Source: Hoplostethus atlanticus (taxonomy: Eukaryota > Chordata > Actinopteri > Trachichthyiformes > Trachichthyidae). Taken from it: 64,000 nucleotides of DNA. Below the pieces are notes generated by a model that was given only the letters and a program-made list of their open reading frames with translations, did no database searches and was not told the origin of the DNA. The position numbers and the translations under genes are program-made. Shown here piece by piece: positions 33,131 through 48,200 of this stretch (within the stretch, counting starts at the first letter, position 1; each line of letters begins with the position of its first letter). The stretch lies in NCBI GenBank assembly GCA_034670405.1, contig JAXDDX010000123.1, positions 927,501-991,500 on the forward strand, given 5' to 3'.

Positions 33131-36100
33131 CTAAAATGCAGGTCCAAGAAAGAGTCAGTTTAAACTTTATATAGTGGTATTTTCTCATATTATAATGTGG
33201 TTGAGTTTGTAGTTTTAGAGAAGACAGTGTTGTCACTGGACTATGGTAATTACATTGGTATAACAATAGAACTATGGTTGTTACACAAGGAAAAGATGAT
33301 TTTGTTGTTGAACTTTAAAAAAGAGCTTACCTCTGCTTTCTGTCCTCCATTAAAACTGATACCATCTGATATACAGGACTGAAATTCTGCGATGGTGTAA
33401 TACTCTGCTTCAACTGTAGGGGGCTCTGGTGGTGAGGGCAACTGAAATCCCTAAATAGAAATGAGATTGACACTCTTTGATACATAGTTTGTTGTGCAAC
33501 CAAAAATATGTTTGAGGAAATAAACTCTTACAACTCAAAACAAAACAAAAATCACTCTCACCAGGGTTGCATCTCTTCGAGGAGGAGGTTTTTGCCTGAG
33601 AACTGGAGAACCTGTGAAATAATGAGAGAGGAAAAAACTAAGATTGTTAGTTACCATTTTAGATTAATTAAAGTTTATAAGCCTTAACAAACTATGAGTT
33701 AATGAAGAATTAAATAACAATATTAACTTATATTATAAATATAAGTAATTAGTAATGACACAAGTTACATTTTTACATCTGAGTCATGAATAGAATACTA
33801 TTGCTAGTACATCAATTATAGAAACATAGGCAAATTCAACCAAATTATCAAAGAATGTCCACATCAAAGGCTAACGTATAGCAACAGGATTGGGTACATC
33901 CATGATGTTGATCCATAACATTAGCTAATGTTAGCAGTCAGATACTTCATGCTGAACATTATATTTATCTCCAATCTAAATCAAATTCTAATTGTCAGTA
34001 TTAACAGCTTTTATCCTGAGTATTAGTAATATGTTAACATTATGCGTAATATCCTTATTGGCATTTCTTATGTTTCTTATGTTTATATTAGCTGAATCTG
34101 CTAGCTAAGGCCAGCGTGACTTTAGCTGGCTAAAACTGCTAATGTTAAAGCTGCACTAGGCATGTTGTGGGCACCAGATTGCAGTGAGAGGAAACTGTTT
34201 TAAAACCGGACTACAATAGCCAGAAATCATGAAACATGACATCAGTAAACTGCACACATCACACTCATGTTTACCAACACAACTGTGATTGCTTTCTACC
34301 AAAGGATACCAAAGGGATGAGAGAGGAAAAAGCTCTAATGTTGGTGAGCAGCTTTCTCTGGACTGAGTGCTCGCTTGCTGCTGCTTTGGAAACAGTTTTC
34401 TATTTCGCTCTTAAGTCTCGATACGTCACATCCTGTGCACTTAATCCCAAGATACTGTGAGAATTTAAAACAAGCACAGTAGTATGACATACCAATCTCC
34501 ACTCGATGAGGGGCAATACGGGCTATGGCTGGTGAAGCAGGCTCTGCTTTGCTTTTTCCTTCCTGTGGGGCATTACCAGGGCTGGAGTCAGAGCATGGGA
34601 TAGGCAAGCTAATCTCCTTCCTGGTCACCTGGGGGCTCTCAGGGAGGCCTTCAATCTGCACATCCTTCTCACTCAGGGCTTTCTTATTAAGCAGGTTGCT
34701 GATCTCCATGATGTTGCCAATGATCTCCACTGGGCCAGTCCCCGTCATCTTACGGGGAGTGAAGTCATCCTTCACCTTCTTCAGGTAGGAGGCTGGAGCC
34801 CAGCCCTCCTTATCCTGGTACCTGAGAGGTTGGTTGGTTGGGAGAGAGAAAAAGAGAGAATGTGTGATTGAAAAGATAGACAATATGTATAGTATGTCTG
34901 TCCTCACATTTTAAGTAAATGTAAGTAGAGACTTACCTGATAAACCACCAGCCTTCCAGGTTTTTCTGAATCACCTCCACAATGACTCCTTTCTCAAAAG
35001 CAATTTCATCCTTGCCTTGGCTGGAGTAGGGCTGCACTGTCATGTACTTCTCTTCTGCCAAGGCCAGAGCAGAGAGGAACGTGAGAATAAAAGTTATAAT
35101 AACAACACAATATTTAAACAGAAAGAATGTCCAAGGATCTTATCTGTGTGAAGACTAAAGGAAATAAAGAGAAAGAAGAGGTATATCACAACCTTTCTGT
35201 GGTCCTGAAAACATCTTTCACTATGTAGTGATAAGAATGTAGTATTGCATATTCCTCACAATGTCATATATTTCTCATCACTACACCATTATATTAAGCA
35301 CTGTCAAGTCTGACAACAGCTGCTGGTATTCACTTTGAGCAAGGGTAACATGGGGCAGTTTAGTGTCCTAATAGTAAATACAATTGAGAGGGTTAAAATG
35401 AGTAACAATAATGGACACCTTTGTGGCAGCTAGCATCTCCTAACTCAGCACATGATAGAGAACAGAGGCCCCATGCTGATTTGCGACTTCCCAGGAGGCC
35501 AAGGGGCACACTCAGTGACAGCATTTCCTGTCATCACAGAGCTGAGCCCCCCACCCCCTAACAACGACAGATGGGGAGAAGAGGTGTGCTCAAAAGGGAG
35601 AGGAAACGAGAAAGAGAGGCCAGTCTGTACGCTAAGCTCCCGGTTGGAATACAGGAATCAACATTCTGGTCTAACAACTTTTTCCATTTTCCTTTTCTCC
35701 ACCCTTCTGAAGGGGCGGAAAAGGGTGTGGGATAGAAACTCCCTTTACTTGCAAAAACTAGGTTCCATGTACAGCCATGTAAATAGATGGGTAAAGGACA
35801 TTTCCTGTGTACTTTGTTCTCCCCTGACTTCTGGGGCTTCTGGTCTCTTTGTTCAGGGCTGGTAGAACATTCCCTTCTCAGAAACCATGTTCAGGTGGCT
35901 GCCCTTAACCTCTTTCAAACAATATCCAGCATTGGAGAATCAAATATTATGTTAACCACAACATGCACCGCCTGCATCACTGTTATAAACTATTTTTGTG
36001 GAGTCAGCGCAATATCAGCTTCTTGTTTTTTGTTTTTTTACAGAGCAGGATTTCAGTCTTAGGCTGGAAAAAAAAAACGCTCTCTCCACTCCAGAGAGCA

Positions 36101-39100
36101 GCATTCTGTTCGCTGGAAACCTTTGCTGAGCAAAAATTTTGGGCTGAGCTCAAATAGCCTATCCTCACTCCTCTGTCAACAATCCAACTACATCTCCTGT
36201 CAAACAAAACCCTTGGTCTTGGTAAGAGGAACATGTGCAAGAGCTAATCATTTTAATTATTTCACTTACCAACTGATAGATGAATAAAAGCCTTAATTGT
36301 CTATCAGCGCTCTTGCTATCAGCACCACAGCAGGATAAATGTCTGGGTTTCTACCTCACAGTCCTTAGAAAACTCCATACACTCCATTCATTTGCTCATA
36401 AAAAAGTCAAATAAGGTTCCAAAATATAACATGTGGGATTCCAAGGTCTGGTACTCCACCACTTTTAGATGAGTGGGTAGTTTTTATTCTGTAATTCAGA
36501 AAAGACTGGTATTGGCACACAGTGCTTAATTTCAATAAAATGCTTACATGCAGCAATTTTGTAACATTATGTAAGTTCAGTTTCCATAATTGGTGTGTAT
36601 AAAGTTGCTGATTTCACCTTTGCTTTCCAAGCTCATTTCATATTAATGCCAGTTAGTGGTTACTTGTTGTGGGTCTTGGCTCATGATAAAGGCATTCACT
36701 AGAAGACAACATGGGATGCAAGACTGAACAAGAAATGACATTTGGAGAGGGACAAGCTAAGCTATAGGAAACAGGAGACAATAGTTAAGATGAGGTGAAG
36801 AGGAGAACAGAAGGATGACAAAGGGAGGGAGGGCGGGAGGGAGGGAGGAGGTGATGCAGCATCTGTCTCAGTTCACCTCGGCTCTGCTGCCTGCTGATGA
36901 CACCCCCCAGCGTCCATCTCCGGTCCAGCCTCTTCAGATGGGCCTTATGTCGCTTAGTGACTGATGGACACATATGGCGACCAGACAAAAATAAACAAAC
37001 ATGGGAAACATGGAAAACATAAAAGGCAAGCACACACATCACACACACGACATGGACCCAACCAAAAGAGCCCCATTATTAGCTGCATGGAAGACATGAA
37101 AACAGGACCACATTGCAACACATGGAGGACAGTTAGGATGGATGGATGGGTGAGTGAATGTTACAGAGGAAGTGTTAAACCAAGTCATCTTCTCTGTGGT
37201 TTGTAATTAGGATGTTAGCATGGTTTTCCCATCCTGTCGTGTTAGAGCATCTGGGACACACATTGCTGTTCCAGGAATGCCATCCAATTAATAGAGCAGC
37301 TGAGAATCCCGCTGGCTGGAGCTGTGTGCCTCAACAGGTCTATGAGTCATCTGGCCTCATGTTAGCTAAAACACAGGAGATGTGAATGATTTCTGGCAAC
37401 TGAGAAATCTCCTGTCATGTGCCAAGACTATAAAAGGTGCCGCTTACGTGAATGACCTTATTTAAGAAAAAGCCCATTCATCACTAAATGCTCTTCTCAA
37501 TTTCCAAGGCCGAGGGGATACCAGATAGTATATGTGAGACATGTTGGGAGAAGGAAAGTAAAACTCAACAGTTGTAACCAGTTGTGCTGTAGTGGCTCAA
37601 AAATGACTTCAACTAAAGAAGAAACGTAAAATAAATAACTGTCATAACCATTACAAAACCTATGAAATTTAAGCAATACATTTATTTATGTTTGAAATAT
37701 GATAGCCATGAGAAAGAGGAGGATATACACACACTGTCATCATAATGACACTTGATTTAACAAGAAGCGAGAGACTCACATCTCAAACTGTCTGAGCTTT
37801 CAGCCATATCCATATCTTGGCCTTATTTAAAGCTGTATCATGACTTCCAGATCCATTTTTCTAGCAGTATGTCCCCCTTCTCTGTGACAGAGAGGTGGCA
37901 CAGACTGCTGGAGACTGTAGGATTGACAGAGAGATGCTTTATGGGTTTCGGGCCATTCCAATGACTGACTAGACACATAAATACTAATTACACTGACAGA
38001 TTGTTCTCCCAAAACACCCTGGCAGGCAACTCCTGCTGTCTGTGTTTGGGTAGATAGCAGTACTGGGTCTTGCGGGTTTGTGTGCACGTGTCATATGTGT
38101 GTGTGTGTGTGTGTGTGTTTATGTCTGCGTATGGTCGTATATTTGTGGCATGTATGTAAGTCCAACCAGGGAGGAAAAGGGCATATCAGCATATTGTGAA
38201 ACTGTAGGACTATTTATCCCTAATGTATTCTCTCTCTCTCTCCCTCCTGAAGTCAGAAGATATACAATACCAAGGGGATTCTGGGTCCCATTGTTACAGA
38301 GCACACAAATTGTACAGCAAAAATTGTTTTGGCCAGAGTGCTGGAAAATCTGAATGTTTGTTTGGAAGTGTAAGATGCAACTTAATGATTTCCGTGCCTC
38401 CAGTATGTTAGGTTTTCTCTCGCACAAATGCAGTATAAATCCCAAATGGTAAATGGTAAATGGACTGTACTTATATAGCGCTTTTCTAGTCTTTTCCGAC
38501 CACTCAAAGCGCTTTACACTACATTCACATTCACCCCATTCACACACATTCATACACTGATGGCAGGGCGCTACCATGTAAGGTGCCAACCTGCACATCG
38601 AAGGAATCTAACCATTCATACACATTCACACACCGAAGGCGCAGCTTCGGGAGCAATTTGGGGTTCAGTGTCTTGCCCAAGGACACTTCGACATGCGGAC
38701 TGGAGGAGCCTGGGATCGAACCGCCGATCTTCTGATTAGCGGACGACCCGCTCTACCCCCTGAGCCACAGCCGCCAACAAACTGCAATCACTGTACTGTC
38801 AAAACTGTTATGTGACTTATCGCAGGTAATACAACCTTGAGCCCTGTAGGCCTATTAATTTGGGTCTAATGCAATTCTACTGCATGGAGATTAAAGTGTT
38901 TTGTGGGAGAATATCAAAAAATACAAAAAAAATACTTGAAGAATGTGACATGGATTGAACTGCTCGAAGTTGGCTTGATAACAGCATCTGACTGACTTGA
39001 GGGAAATCAAGATGATTGCATGACTGGATCCCATCTTCAGCTTCATATGTTAGCATGATCATCTGGCAGACCAAGCCCTACATAGGTGTGTCTCTTATCA

Positions 39101-39623
39101 AGGGTTTGGATTGCACTCAAAACATTCCTCTACTGTAACTCATCAACAATCCTCTATGATAAACAGCCATCGCATGAAATGGCATAATTCAAATTCGCTG
39201 AAATGAACGATAAACATAAATGTAACGAGCATGACTCATAAAATAACCTAATGATTCATTCCCTGCTCTTGATGGAAACACACGCCTCTTTATGAGTTCA
39301 CTCAGTGACTCCAAGGAGGTCATATCATTTAATATTGCATTGCATCTTTACTGTACAGTGCTTTACTGTTCAGCACATCACTCAGTGCACCTCAGTACAC
39401 GGTTGTGGTTTGGTCTCTACTTGCTCTCCTCCTTGCTGTTTACCCAGGGCTGAATCTCTAGTCTGTTCAAGGGTGCTTATGATGGCAGGCAGACAGAGGA
39501 AGTTGTTCACACCAACCAGGCGTCAGCCGTTAGCGTAGGTCGGCAGTGGGTCTCGGGGTTGAGTTTGCTGCATTTTGTCAGAGATCAAGGATTGAGGATT
39601 GAAGGTAGAGGTGGTGTCTGTCT

Positions 39624-39696
<73 letters not shown>

Positions 39697-42600
39697 CGGG
39701 CTGGGAGGGTTTGCAGTGTCTTACCTTCCCCGGCTTTGGAGGCCCCCAGCTCCAGGTCATCCCGTGTCCCACTGTGAGAGTTGAGATAGGTAGCAGGGAC
39801 CCAACCCTGCTCCTCTGCTGTACTGACAAACCACCAACCTGGGGAGGCACGAGAGACAGAGAATGGACCAGGGCAACTAAGGTCGACTAAGCAACCAGGT
39901 GTATAGTGTGCTGGAAGATCGAAAATCATTTCATGCAAACATCAAACAGGATGATAAGAGTGAGGTAAACAGTACGAGGTGTGTAAGGTAGGACACAGTA
40001 AAGGTAAGGTGAAGTAAGCGATAAATGTCTTAAGGCATGCAGGCAGATGCGTGACAATTGATGATTTTGGGCCTGTGATGAGATTCTCACAGCATTTTGC
40101 ATTGTAATCCGTCTCTGATTCAAATATAGCGTGTGAGGAAAAGACAGATGATAATGAACAGATAATGTCTGCTGATGTGACTATAGGTAAACATCATTTA
40201 GTATGGTTTATGCTATACTAAAAGCCCTTGATCACAGGGATGAACTAGAAATACACAAGAACATGAAGAAAAAATAAACTTCATTGTGTTGCCAACAGAA
40301 TCTATAACTATGGCCAGGGTCAAGAACACCGGAGGGAAGACTCTAGCTCGACCTGTGACGAGGTCTTAAACCTGCATCTCATCAGCATCAATCATAATTT
40401 CAGTGGGCAGGACAATATTGATGAAGCTAGCCAAAATCTCCATTAGCACTGTTTTAGCTGATGTGATTGGATTCTTTGGGGTATAACGGCATTGCTTTGA
40501 CAGCTGCTTTATGACAAATGCCTGGGTTGGAAAGGTAGTGGACATACACAGCACTGCTTCATTCAAAAAAACAAAAGTGGGTGGAGTAAAGTGATATACT
40601 GTATAAGATCCTGTGTGTTTTAAAAGGTCTTAGGGCAAATTTAAGGGAAAATTCCACCCTTTGATCATCTTCTTCTCTTACATATCATCAATCTGTGATG
40701 TTCAATACATTCCAGCAGTTATTTTGTGATGAAGTTGTTGTAATTTACCTTTTTGTTGTACCCACTTTCCTTCAACCATCCTCATCTACTTCTACTTCAG
40801 TTAGTGATTCTTACATTTCCCAGAATGACTTTCAACATCCCCCCAGAGAACTTGCCTCCACACGCTGGGTTTCATGTGTAGGTGCAGAAACCATACTGTA
40901 TGTATGATGGGAAATGAAGGTTGGTGCAAAATGGTGCTCTTTCTCTTCAATTTTGAGAGAATGACCAAAACCTGCCATTGACCGCTGATGATTAAGATTA
41001 AAAAAAAAGTCCATGCTTAGTACACTAATAATTGTAACATGTTGAACTTAAACCCAGCAATGCCACACCACCCATTCAAGACAGCCATCACACATTGTCC
41101 CTATTCTCTGCAGGAGACTTAAGTGACAAAGGCCTCACAAAAATAGGCCTCTATGTGATATTCCACATATACACTATTTGTTGTGGTAACGGGAATGCAA
41201 TATGGCTGACAGCTGTCTTGACAACCCATGAAGAGGATGTGATTGTTCCATCACACTTTCACAGCTGGTCCAAGCCTCCAGGGTCCATTGTTATAAAAAG
41301 AGTTTGTGTGTTTTGAGAGTTCTTTAGTTGCACAGAAATAATAGTAACATGGAGTATAATATGCTGAACTGGAATGGGAAGGTAAAGATTGATAATTTAA
41401 TTGTAATTTTCTGTATACAAGGTTGTCTGAGGGAAAATTGTGAGGTGTAATAACAGCAAACAAAAATATAATTTCTCAGCGTCTTTATATGGTGACAGTC
41501 CTCCATCCAAACTAAATGAAAAATGAAAGATTTGTCGTCATCTACGAAGGTGTCCTTGCTTTCATCATCATAATGTATCACCATCAGCTGGAAGAGATTA
41601 GGATTAGTGTTTCAAAAATCAGAGGGAGAGGTGATTTCCCAAGCATGCAGAGAGCAGGGTGAGAGTGAAGTACAGTAGAGTTGTACACTGGAGCTACTCT
41701 GCACAGAGTTAGGGTGGGTCCAGAGCTGAGAGTGCCTATGCTGTTAGTATCTGGCCCTGAACACCATGTTGGCCAAGATTCAAGGACATAACAAGCCATG
41801 TAATGTGCTCAGTCTTTGCACCAAAGCTGTGGCTTTAGCAAAACCCTCTGCCAATAAATCAGACTGAGAGCGGCAAGCTACAAGAAATAAAATGGTGTCT
41901 ACAGCACTTGGGACCAAAGGCCTCAGAATAAAGGCTTTTTCCTTCCACGTTGGAGTTGGAAGCTTGTGTATAATCCTGTTGCGCAATAATGTTTGGTACT
42001 ACAAGGAGGATTCCAGCATTGTGCCCTTCAATTTGACAGTAACAATGTTGATGTTGTAATTCTTCACTTCAATACGTCACTGAAAAATATCACAGAAAAA
42101 AAAGTCAATGAAGAAAAATTCCTTAAATTTGCAAATTCCAATTTTCACACTGGCATACCAGCTTGGGGGAAATGTCATTTTCACTTCTGCAAACTGGCAG
42201 TTGTAGAAAAGTAAGTAAATATGAGAATAAGACGTAGGAATGTACTTTAATTGAGAGCACTTGGCTAAAAGTCTGAAAATACATACGCAGCAAAGACCTA
42301 CTGTCACTTTAAGAGGTCAGAGTAAATATATGCTGTTATTGATGGCTAGACCTGCCATGGCCTGCCATGACCATCCTCCCATATGGCAGGTGCTTAAGCT
42401 GAGTTCACTCAACCTCAAAAGAAGCAATAAAAGTACTTTTAAAAAACAAGCCCACTACACAAGTGCTGATTTCCTGGCCATTGTGGGTTTATATCAGACG
42501 GGTGGGAATTAAAAGCAATGTGAAAAATATACTTTTCAACAACAGGCCTGGTTCATGTCTTTCATTGCATGTATTCATTCAAAGACTAGCTGAACAGTTG

Positions 42601-43283
42601 CTTAATGTATTTGGGTTGTACAAGATCACAATGGTCCAATCTCAACTCAACATCCAAAAATGTATGCTTATCTTGCATAACTCTCCAGGAACATTTCTTC
42701 ATATGTTCTGTTTTTAAGTAATTAATTACATTTTTTTCCAATCAGTCGTATCTGCCATGATGAAGATCCATTATAATGATAATCATTTGTGCTTTGTAAA
42801 GGGTGACCCAAGACTCAGCAAGGTTCAACCTTATACTGTTGGGGACTGGAAATCTCTCTCCTCAGATATACAAGATTTTATTCAAGATATGATTTGAGCC
42901 CACTTTTTCCCACCTTTGCTTTTGTCCTACCTAATCTGATATTAGTCTTGTGGATGTTTATCAGCTTGCCTCTTACTCTTGTGTGCTCTGTTTTGTCCTT
43001 TTGTGTGACAGAAATCACAATGATCACAAAAAAAGATCACAAAGACACAAAAACGGAGCAAACATCAATAAATCCCAACAGTGAAAAAACGTTAAAAGGA
43101 AAGCTTTTGTGACAAAAGCTATGTGGATGGAGTTGTGTATTCAGCTGTTGAAAGGCAAAACAGATAGTGGAAATAAGATCAACAGAGGTACGTGCTCATG
43201 TCTCCTCTTTTCTGAATAGTAGGGATTATCTGTACATATGTCAGAGAAACAAATGTGAGCGAGGCATACCCTCTGTCTCTACC

Positions 43284-43322
<39 letters not shown>

Positions 43323-45227
43323 TGATTTTGATCTATCGACCATCATGGCTCCCATAGCAGCGAGTGCAGAAACATCTACACCTGTATCATGGCTGTCTCC
43401 TTGTGCAACAGGATCAATCTATGTCACACCCTGCCTCTCCACATCTCTCTCCTTTCTGCCTTGCTATCTGTGAGGAAGAGATGGATCATGGGCCAAGCTG
43501 TATAGTTTCAACCACAAAGTAAAGAACCACAGTCAAATGCTGACTGGCAACACACTTTGCTAAACACATATTATCAATATCAGTAGTATAGCTCTTCAGT
43601 CAACACCCTAAATAACTTTTTTCAAACGTTTGAGCAGAGTTTAGTTTTGAGCCCTCCTCCCTTTTGAGTCGCTGGTTGAGTGAGACAAGCACACAGGCCT
43701 CCGGTGGGGATCTCGCATAACACCATCACACCGTAGGGTCATGACCACAAATATCAACCTCAAATGTCACGGCCTCAGAAAGGAAGAAACCAAATGTTTT
43801 GTCTTGTTGTTTTGTACTACAAGGAAAACAATAAAAACGACATGTTATATGCGGTTATATTCGGTATAGAGTTTAAGTTGTAACTAAGTTTATGCATGGT
43901 ATAGCTCTGAGCTACAAACACTGCTTGCCAATTTTTCGACAGGAAAAAAAAAATGGTGACGTCAGCCTAACTAACAAAGCATGACAAGCCCAGTTCCAGA
44001 TCAGAGAACAGCAAAACTGAGAAATATATTTTAAAAATTAATGAATGTGAATAATAATAAAAAAACAATGCTGATTAAAGTTGCATGTGTTGCTGTAATG
44101 TGGGTGTGCGGGGTGGAAAAGTTGCTATTGACATATATATATATTTCTGAAAGGAGAGAGCAGAGCATGTGAACAGATGCTTGGCCCAGACTTCAAAGTG
44201 ATGAAGCTGTCCTCATACCCCCACTCACCCTCTGCTCTACCTCGGTAAGGGCAGAGAGACAGATAGACAAAGAGAGAGGAGCATTTCTGAGCTCCATTTG
44301 TCTCTCATACAGTACCTGCCATCTGGAAACTCTATCAGGTTAAAGACTCATGCCTCCTTTTTTACTGTAATCAACAACAGATTCCCCGCTGCAGCAAGAA
44401 ACTGGACTCCTGCCATTTTTGGTTTTTGTTCTGAGGTGAATGGATAAACCAAAGAACAAAAATTCAATATAAATAATGAACCATGTCCGATGCTTAAGCA
44501 ATGACATACATAACACAGTGTGTCATTGTAATGAGTTACTTTCTCCTCAATATTACATTCATCCCTATAAATCATCAGGACACATAGACCTAAAACTATT
44601 ATGTATCACTCTGACATACAACACAGTAAAGCACTGTACAGCACATTCAACAAACAACATTACTTGGGGTCAATCTGAAATACTCACAAAAGATTTTCTA
44701 CAGATTTGATGTATTGATTGAATATTATAACCATAGATTCAGCAGCACAAGGGGCCCATTGGGGTTGTTTTTTTTCAGGGCCTTAAATGACGAGGAATGC
44801 ATTGGCTCAGCAGTCCTGCAGATATCTGACACCACTGTTGAGTAGGAGAAAAACCCATTCATTTCCAGCTTCTGTATTTATTAACAGTATATCCAGTATC
44901 AAAGCACAAGGGGGAACCTAACCAGCTCAATACACACACTTCCAGTTTTCATAAAACAGTAGGTTTCAATTACCTGGGTGGCTCTGCTATGAGTGGGGGG
45001 GGGGGGCAATAACGGCACAGAACGACTTTCAAGAGCTAATGTTGACCTAAGGAACCACCTTCTCTCCCTCCCAGCCTCTGAAAGGATCCCCTCATGGTCT
45101 AAACTAAGCTACATCCCACAGCTTGTGCACTTTCTAAGCTCCACTGATTTGGAGACACAGAAATCCTTGAGTGCCTAACAGCCCGCCTCTTAAAACGCTG
45201 GTTTAACTCAATGGTTAATTCTTAAGT

Positions 45228-45273
<46 letters not shown>

Positions 45274-48200
45274 AAAGCTTTTTTGGCTCTGTTGGGCCAC
45301 ACAAGTCCACACACTGGTTACTGTGCACTAATGTCATCCACTACATACTATTCCTGCTCTTAAATATTGTTCTTACTCCCTTCCTTCATCTGTTTCCTGT
45401 ATCAGTTTATGAGACGATACGAGAGAACATAGCAATAAATGCCAATGTAGAAATGTCATACACTTGCAAACTTAAAATCCGAGCTTCCATTATATCTGAA
45501 AAACCATGCAGTTAATTTCTGAGATCATTAATGAAGGATGCTTCCTACAGTGACTTGAATGAATGTGGCAGATGGGGGGGGGTGCTGTGTGTGGATAATG
45601 TGTCCTCCGTATGTTTCCACATCCTCTACTCAGTGGTTCTTTGACAAAGTCTATAGGGTTTTCATTTTTATATTCACCCAACTAATTCTTGCTGAAACTG
45701 CAACATGCCTAACTGGGGGAACTAAAAGTCTGAACACCAGGGGCCCACTGGCCTGGCCTAGACGCCTCCTGCACATCAGGCCAGGGCGGAGAGGCCAGTA
45801 TATCTGATGCCATCGCATTCACAACAACATTGATTCTTAACTCTGCACTCCTATTGATGCCAAAATCGATGCTTGTTAACTTTTGTGAGGAGAGCCAAAT
45901 TAATACTAGCTCTCTAAAGCATCTATTGAGTCACATGGCAGGAGTGCTATTATCTAATAACAGGAAAGTCAATCATCTTTCTGATGAGTTGAAATCGGTC
46001 CAGGCCCAATGTGAGGACCAAGAAGCATGTTCCAGGAGAAACAATCTATGGATCGTGGGACTCAACTAATAGAAGGGCCCAACCTACACAGTTTATTGCT
46101 GGATTACTCAAAGACTCCTTCTTTCTGAATGATGTGCGCCTATTGGGCCGAGCTCATAGATCATCGGAGACATCGCTCTATGAGTACATTTTTTCCATGT
46201 GAAGATGGTCATTCTGTGCCATGTCCATAACGCCACGCAGAGCTATGAGGGCCAGACCTTCTTCAGATGCCTGGATTTTCCTCCAGCAGTCTAAGCTACA
46301 GGCTTCCAACCAAACAGTGAAACATCAAGTGGATGATATTCCTTATGTGCAGTTCGGTCTGCACTACCCGACTTGTCAATGGTTCAGAGTTGGCAACCTA
46401 AAATCATTCGTGTTCCTTAAGTTAAGAAGGCAATGCTATAAAAACAAGATCACTGTTTTGATAAGAATCCTTACACAAGGCCCTCCTGGAAATCCTTCCT
46501 GCTGACTGAAGCAGGGTGGAGAGGTAGACACACATACATGGGTGGTAGCAAGGGGTCTTGGGGGAGCCTGAGGAACTGACAGATCTCAGCTGCCCTCCCC
46601 AACACAGACAGACATTCCTGGAGCTTCATTTGGCAAATTACAATTCAGAGAAGCTGATCTAGACTTGGAGCGGGGCCAAGGTAAATCCAGATCAGCCTGT
46701 GGAGGGATATTTTCTACACTGGACTGGGCACGGCAAGCCTAACGCTGCCCTTGAGGTGTAGGCAAACAGGCTGCAAAGGGTACATCGAGTATTTCCAGAG
46801 GAAAGTGACTGTAAATTATTTCTCCTTTCCTATATACTATTCTATTAGAGGCCAAAGTTTAAACTGCTGAATACAGTGCATTGGAACTGACCTGCAAGGT
46901 AGTGGGAGTTGCAGTGCTAGCTTAGCTTTGGTTATCATCTCTCCAATATAGTGTAAGCTGAGGAGGCATCCTGGAGGATCCATTAAGCCAATATAATGAA
47001 CCAACCTCTCCGAACCGCTAACTTTGGCAGGAAATGTCTTTTTCCATATTCCCTCGGAGTTTCTCCCTGCACTGCTCTCTCCTCCTGAGCCAGCGTCTCC
47101 CCCTGGCAAACTCTCATAAAAATAGACAAATAAAATAACTGCTATCATACAGAAAGAGCAAGGACACAATTAATATGAATATCAAACAAACTGTGATTAA
47201 ATACTTACAGCAACGTTTTTGGCTCTCAGTAACAAAATATTCTCATGCAACCTTTCAAACACTTTCATGTTGCTCGTTCAGATCAAACCTTATGTTTGTA
47301 TTTATGGATCTTGGCTAATTATTTCTGTCTTTCAAGAGGATTATTGAAAAAGAACTGAACGTTACAAAACACAACCAAGAACATCAACATCAAGCTGAGC
47401 CCCTCGTCTGTGCCTTATCCTAACCCTGTTGATTTACCGCACACACTGCACCTACTTCAATCACATCAAGCATCCACAAACCAAAACATGAATCAATATA
47501 GACCCAATGAAAAATAGGCCAAGACAAAAATATCATCAAATGAGTGGAATGGAAAATACTGCCTTGGCTTGGGACAGCGGGCTGGAAAAGTGAAGAAAGC
47601 TGAGCTTGCTTATAGGTCTGACCTAGATTCACTGCCCTGTCAAAGGCATATATTATCTAATCCAAGGTAAGGAAAACTCCATTACTGCACTGGGCAACAG
47701 TCGCAGGCACAGTATATAGTACAGTGGCATTACTGGAGAGTGAGGCAACAGTTGGACATCTCCTGTAGATGAACTATAGTGAGCTACAAAAATAATACAG
47801 TGCTGTGATATTCCAATACATAAATGACTCATAGTGTCATGCTAGCACACCTCTGGCAACGCATCTCAAAACCAATCAGACACATAGAACACTGACATAA
47901 ATTAGATGAGAATTGGTCCATATAAGATTTTCCACTTGAGGGATCCATAAACTCTGTGGGGGAACCATGCTGGCTTAAATGTACAGTATTGCTTTAAAGG
48001 AAAATGTGTCATAGGCTATAGCTCAGAGATCCATAAAAATCTACACCACGCTTTTGTCATTACAAAAGGTAATAGACACCTTTTAGTACTGCGAGTTCAT
48101 AAAGAGCATGTGTTCAGCATGTTCACCACTTAGCTCTGTAATTCACAGATCAATCTGTCAGAAACCATAAAAGGTGCACATTTATCCTGCTAGAGAATGG

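Larger units (their letters stand above)
33131..34936 (-). other. sh3pxd2a: Short SH3PXD2A introns
   Basis: Introns 33131-33330, 33451-33561, 33612-34492 and 34822-34936 separate the SH3-2 to SH3-3 exons. They are AT-rich and contain nothing else that I recognise. Confidence 0.85.
35055..39724 (-). other. sh3pxd2a: SH3PXD2A introns flanking the cassette exon
   Basis: Introns 35055-36876 and 36961-39724. The second carries a TG/CA repeat next to the 39725 donor and a minus-strand SINE (38444-38775). No other exon was recognised. Confidence 0.8.

Noticed and set aside
33250-33441. Apparent gene start at 33441 and at 32956 on the minus strand
   Set aside because: These start codons are TTG and GTG inside SH3PXD2A exons. 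Splice acceptors and family sequence place the exon starts at 33450 and 33130.
39578-39850. Long Thr-His or Cys-Val repeat open frames on both strands
   Set aside because: They are translations of the TG/CA microsatellite; only 39838-39725 is exon.
43766-43790. Short match to the sequence at 25801-25825 (CACGGCCTCAGAAAG)
   Set aside because: Fifteen bases shared once is within chance for a window of this size, and similarity does not extend.
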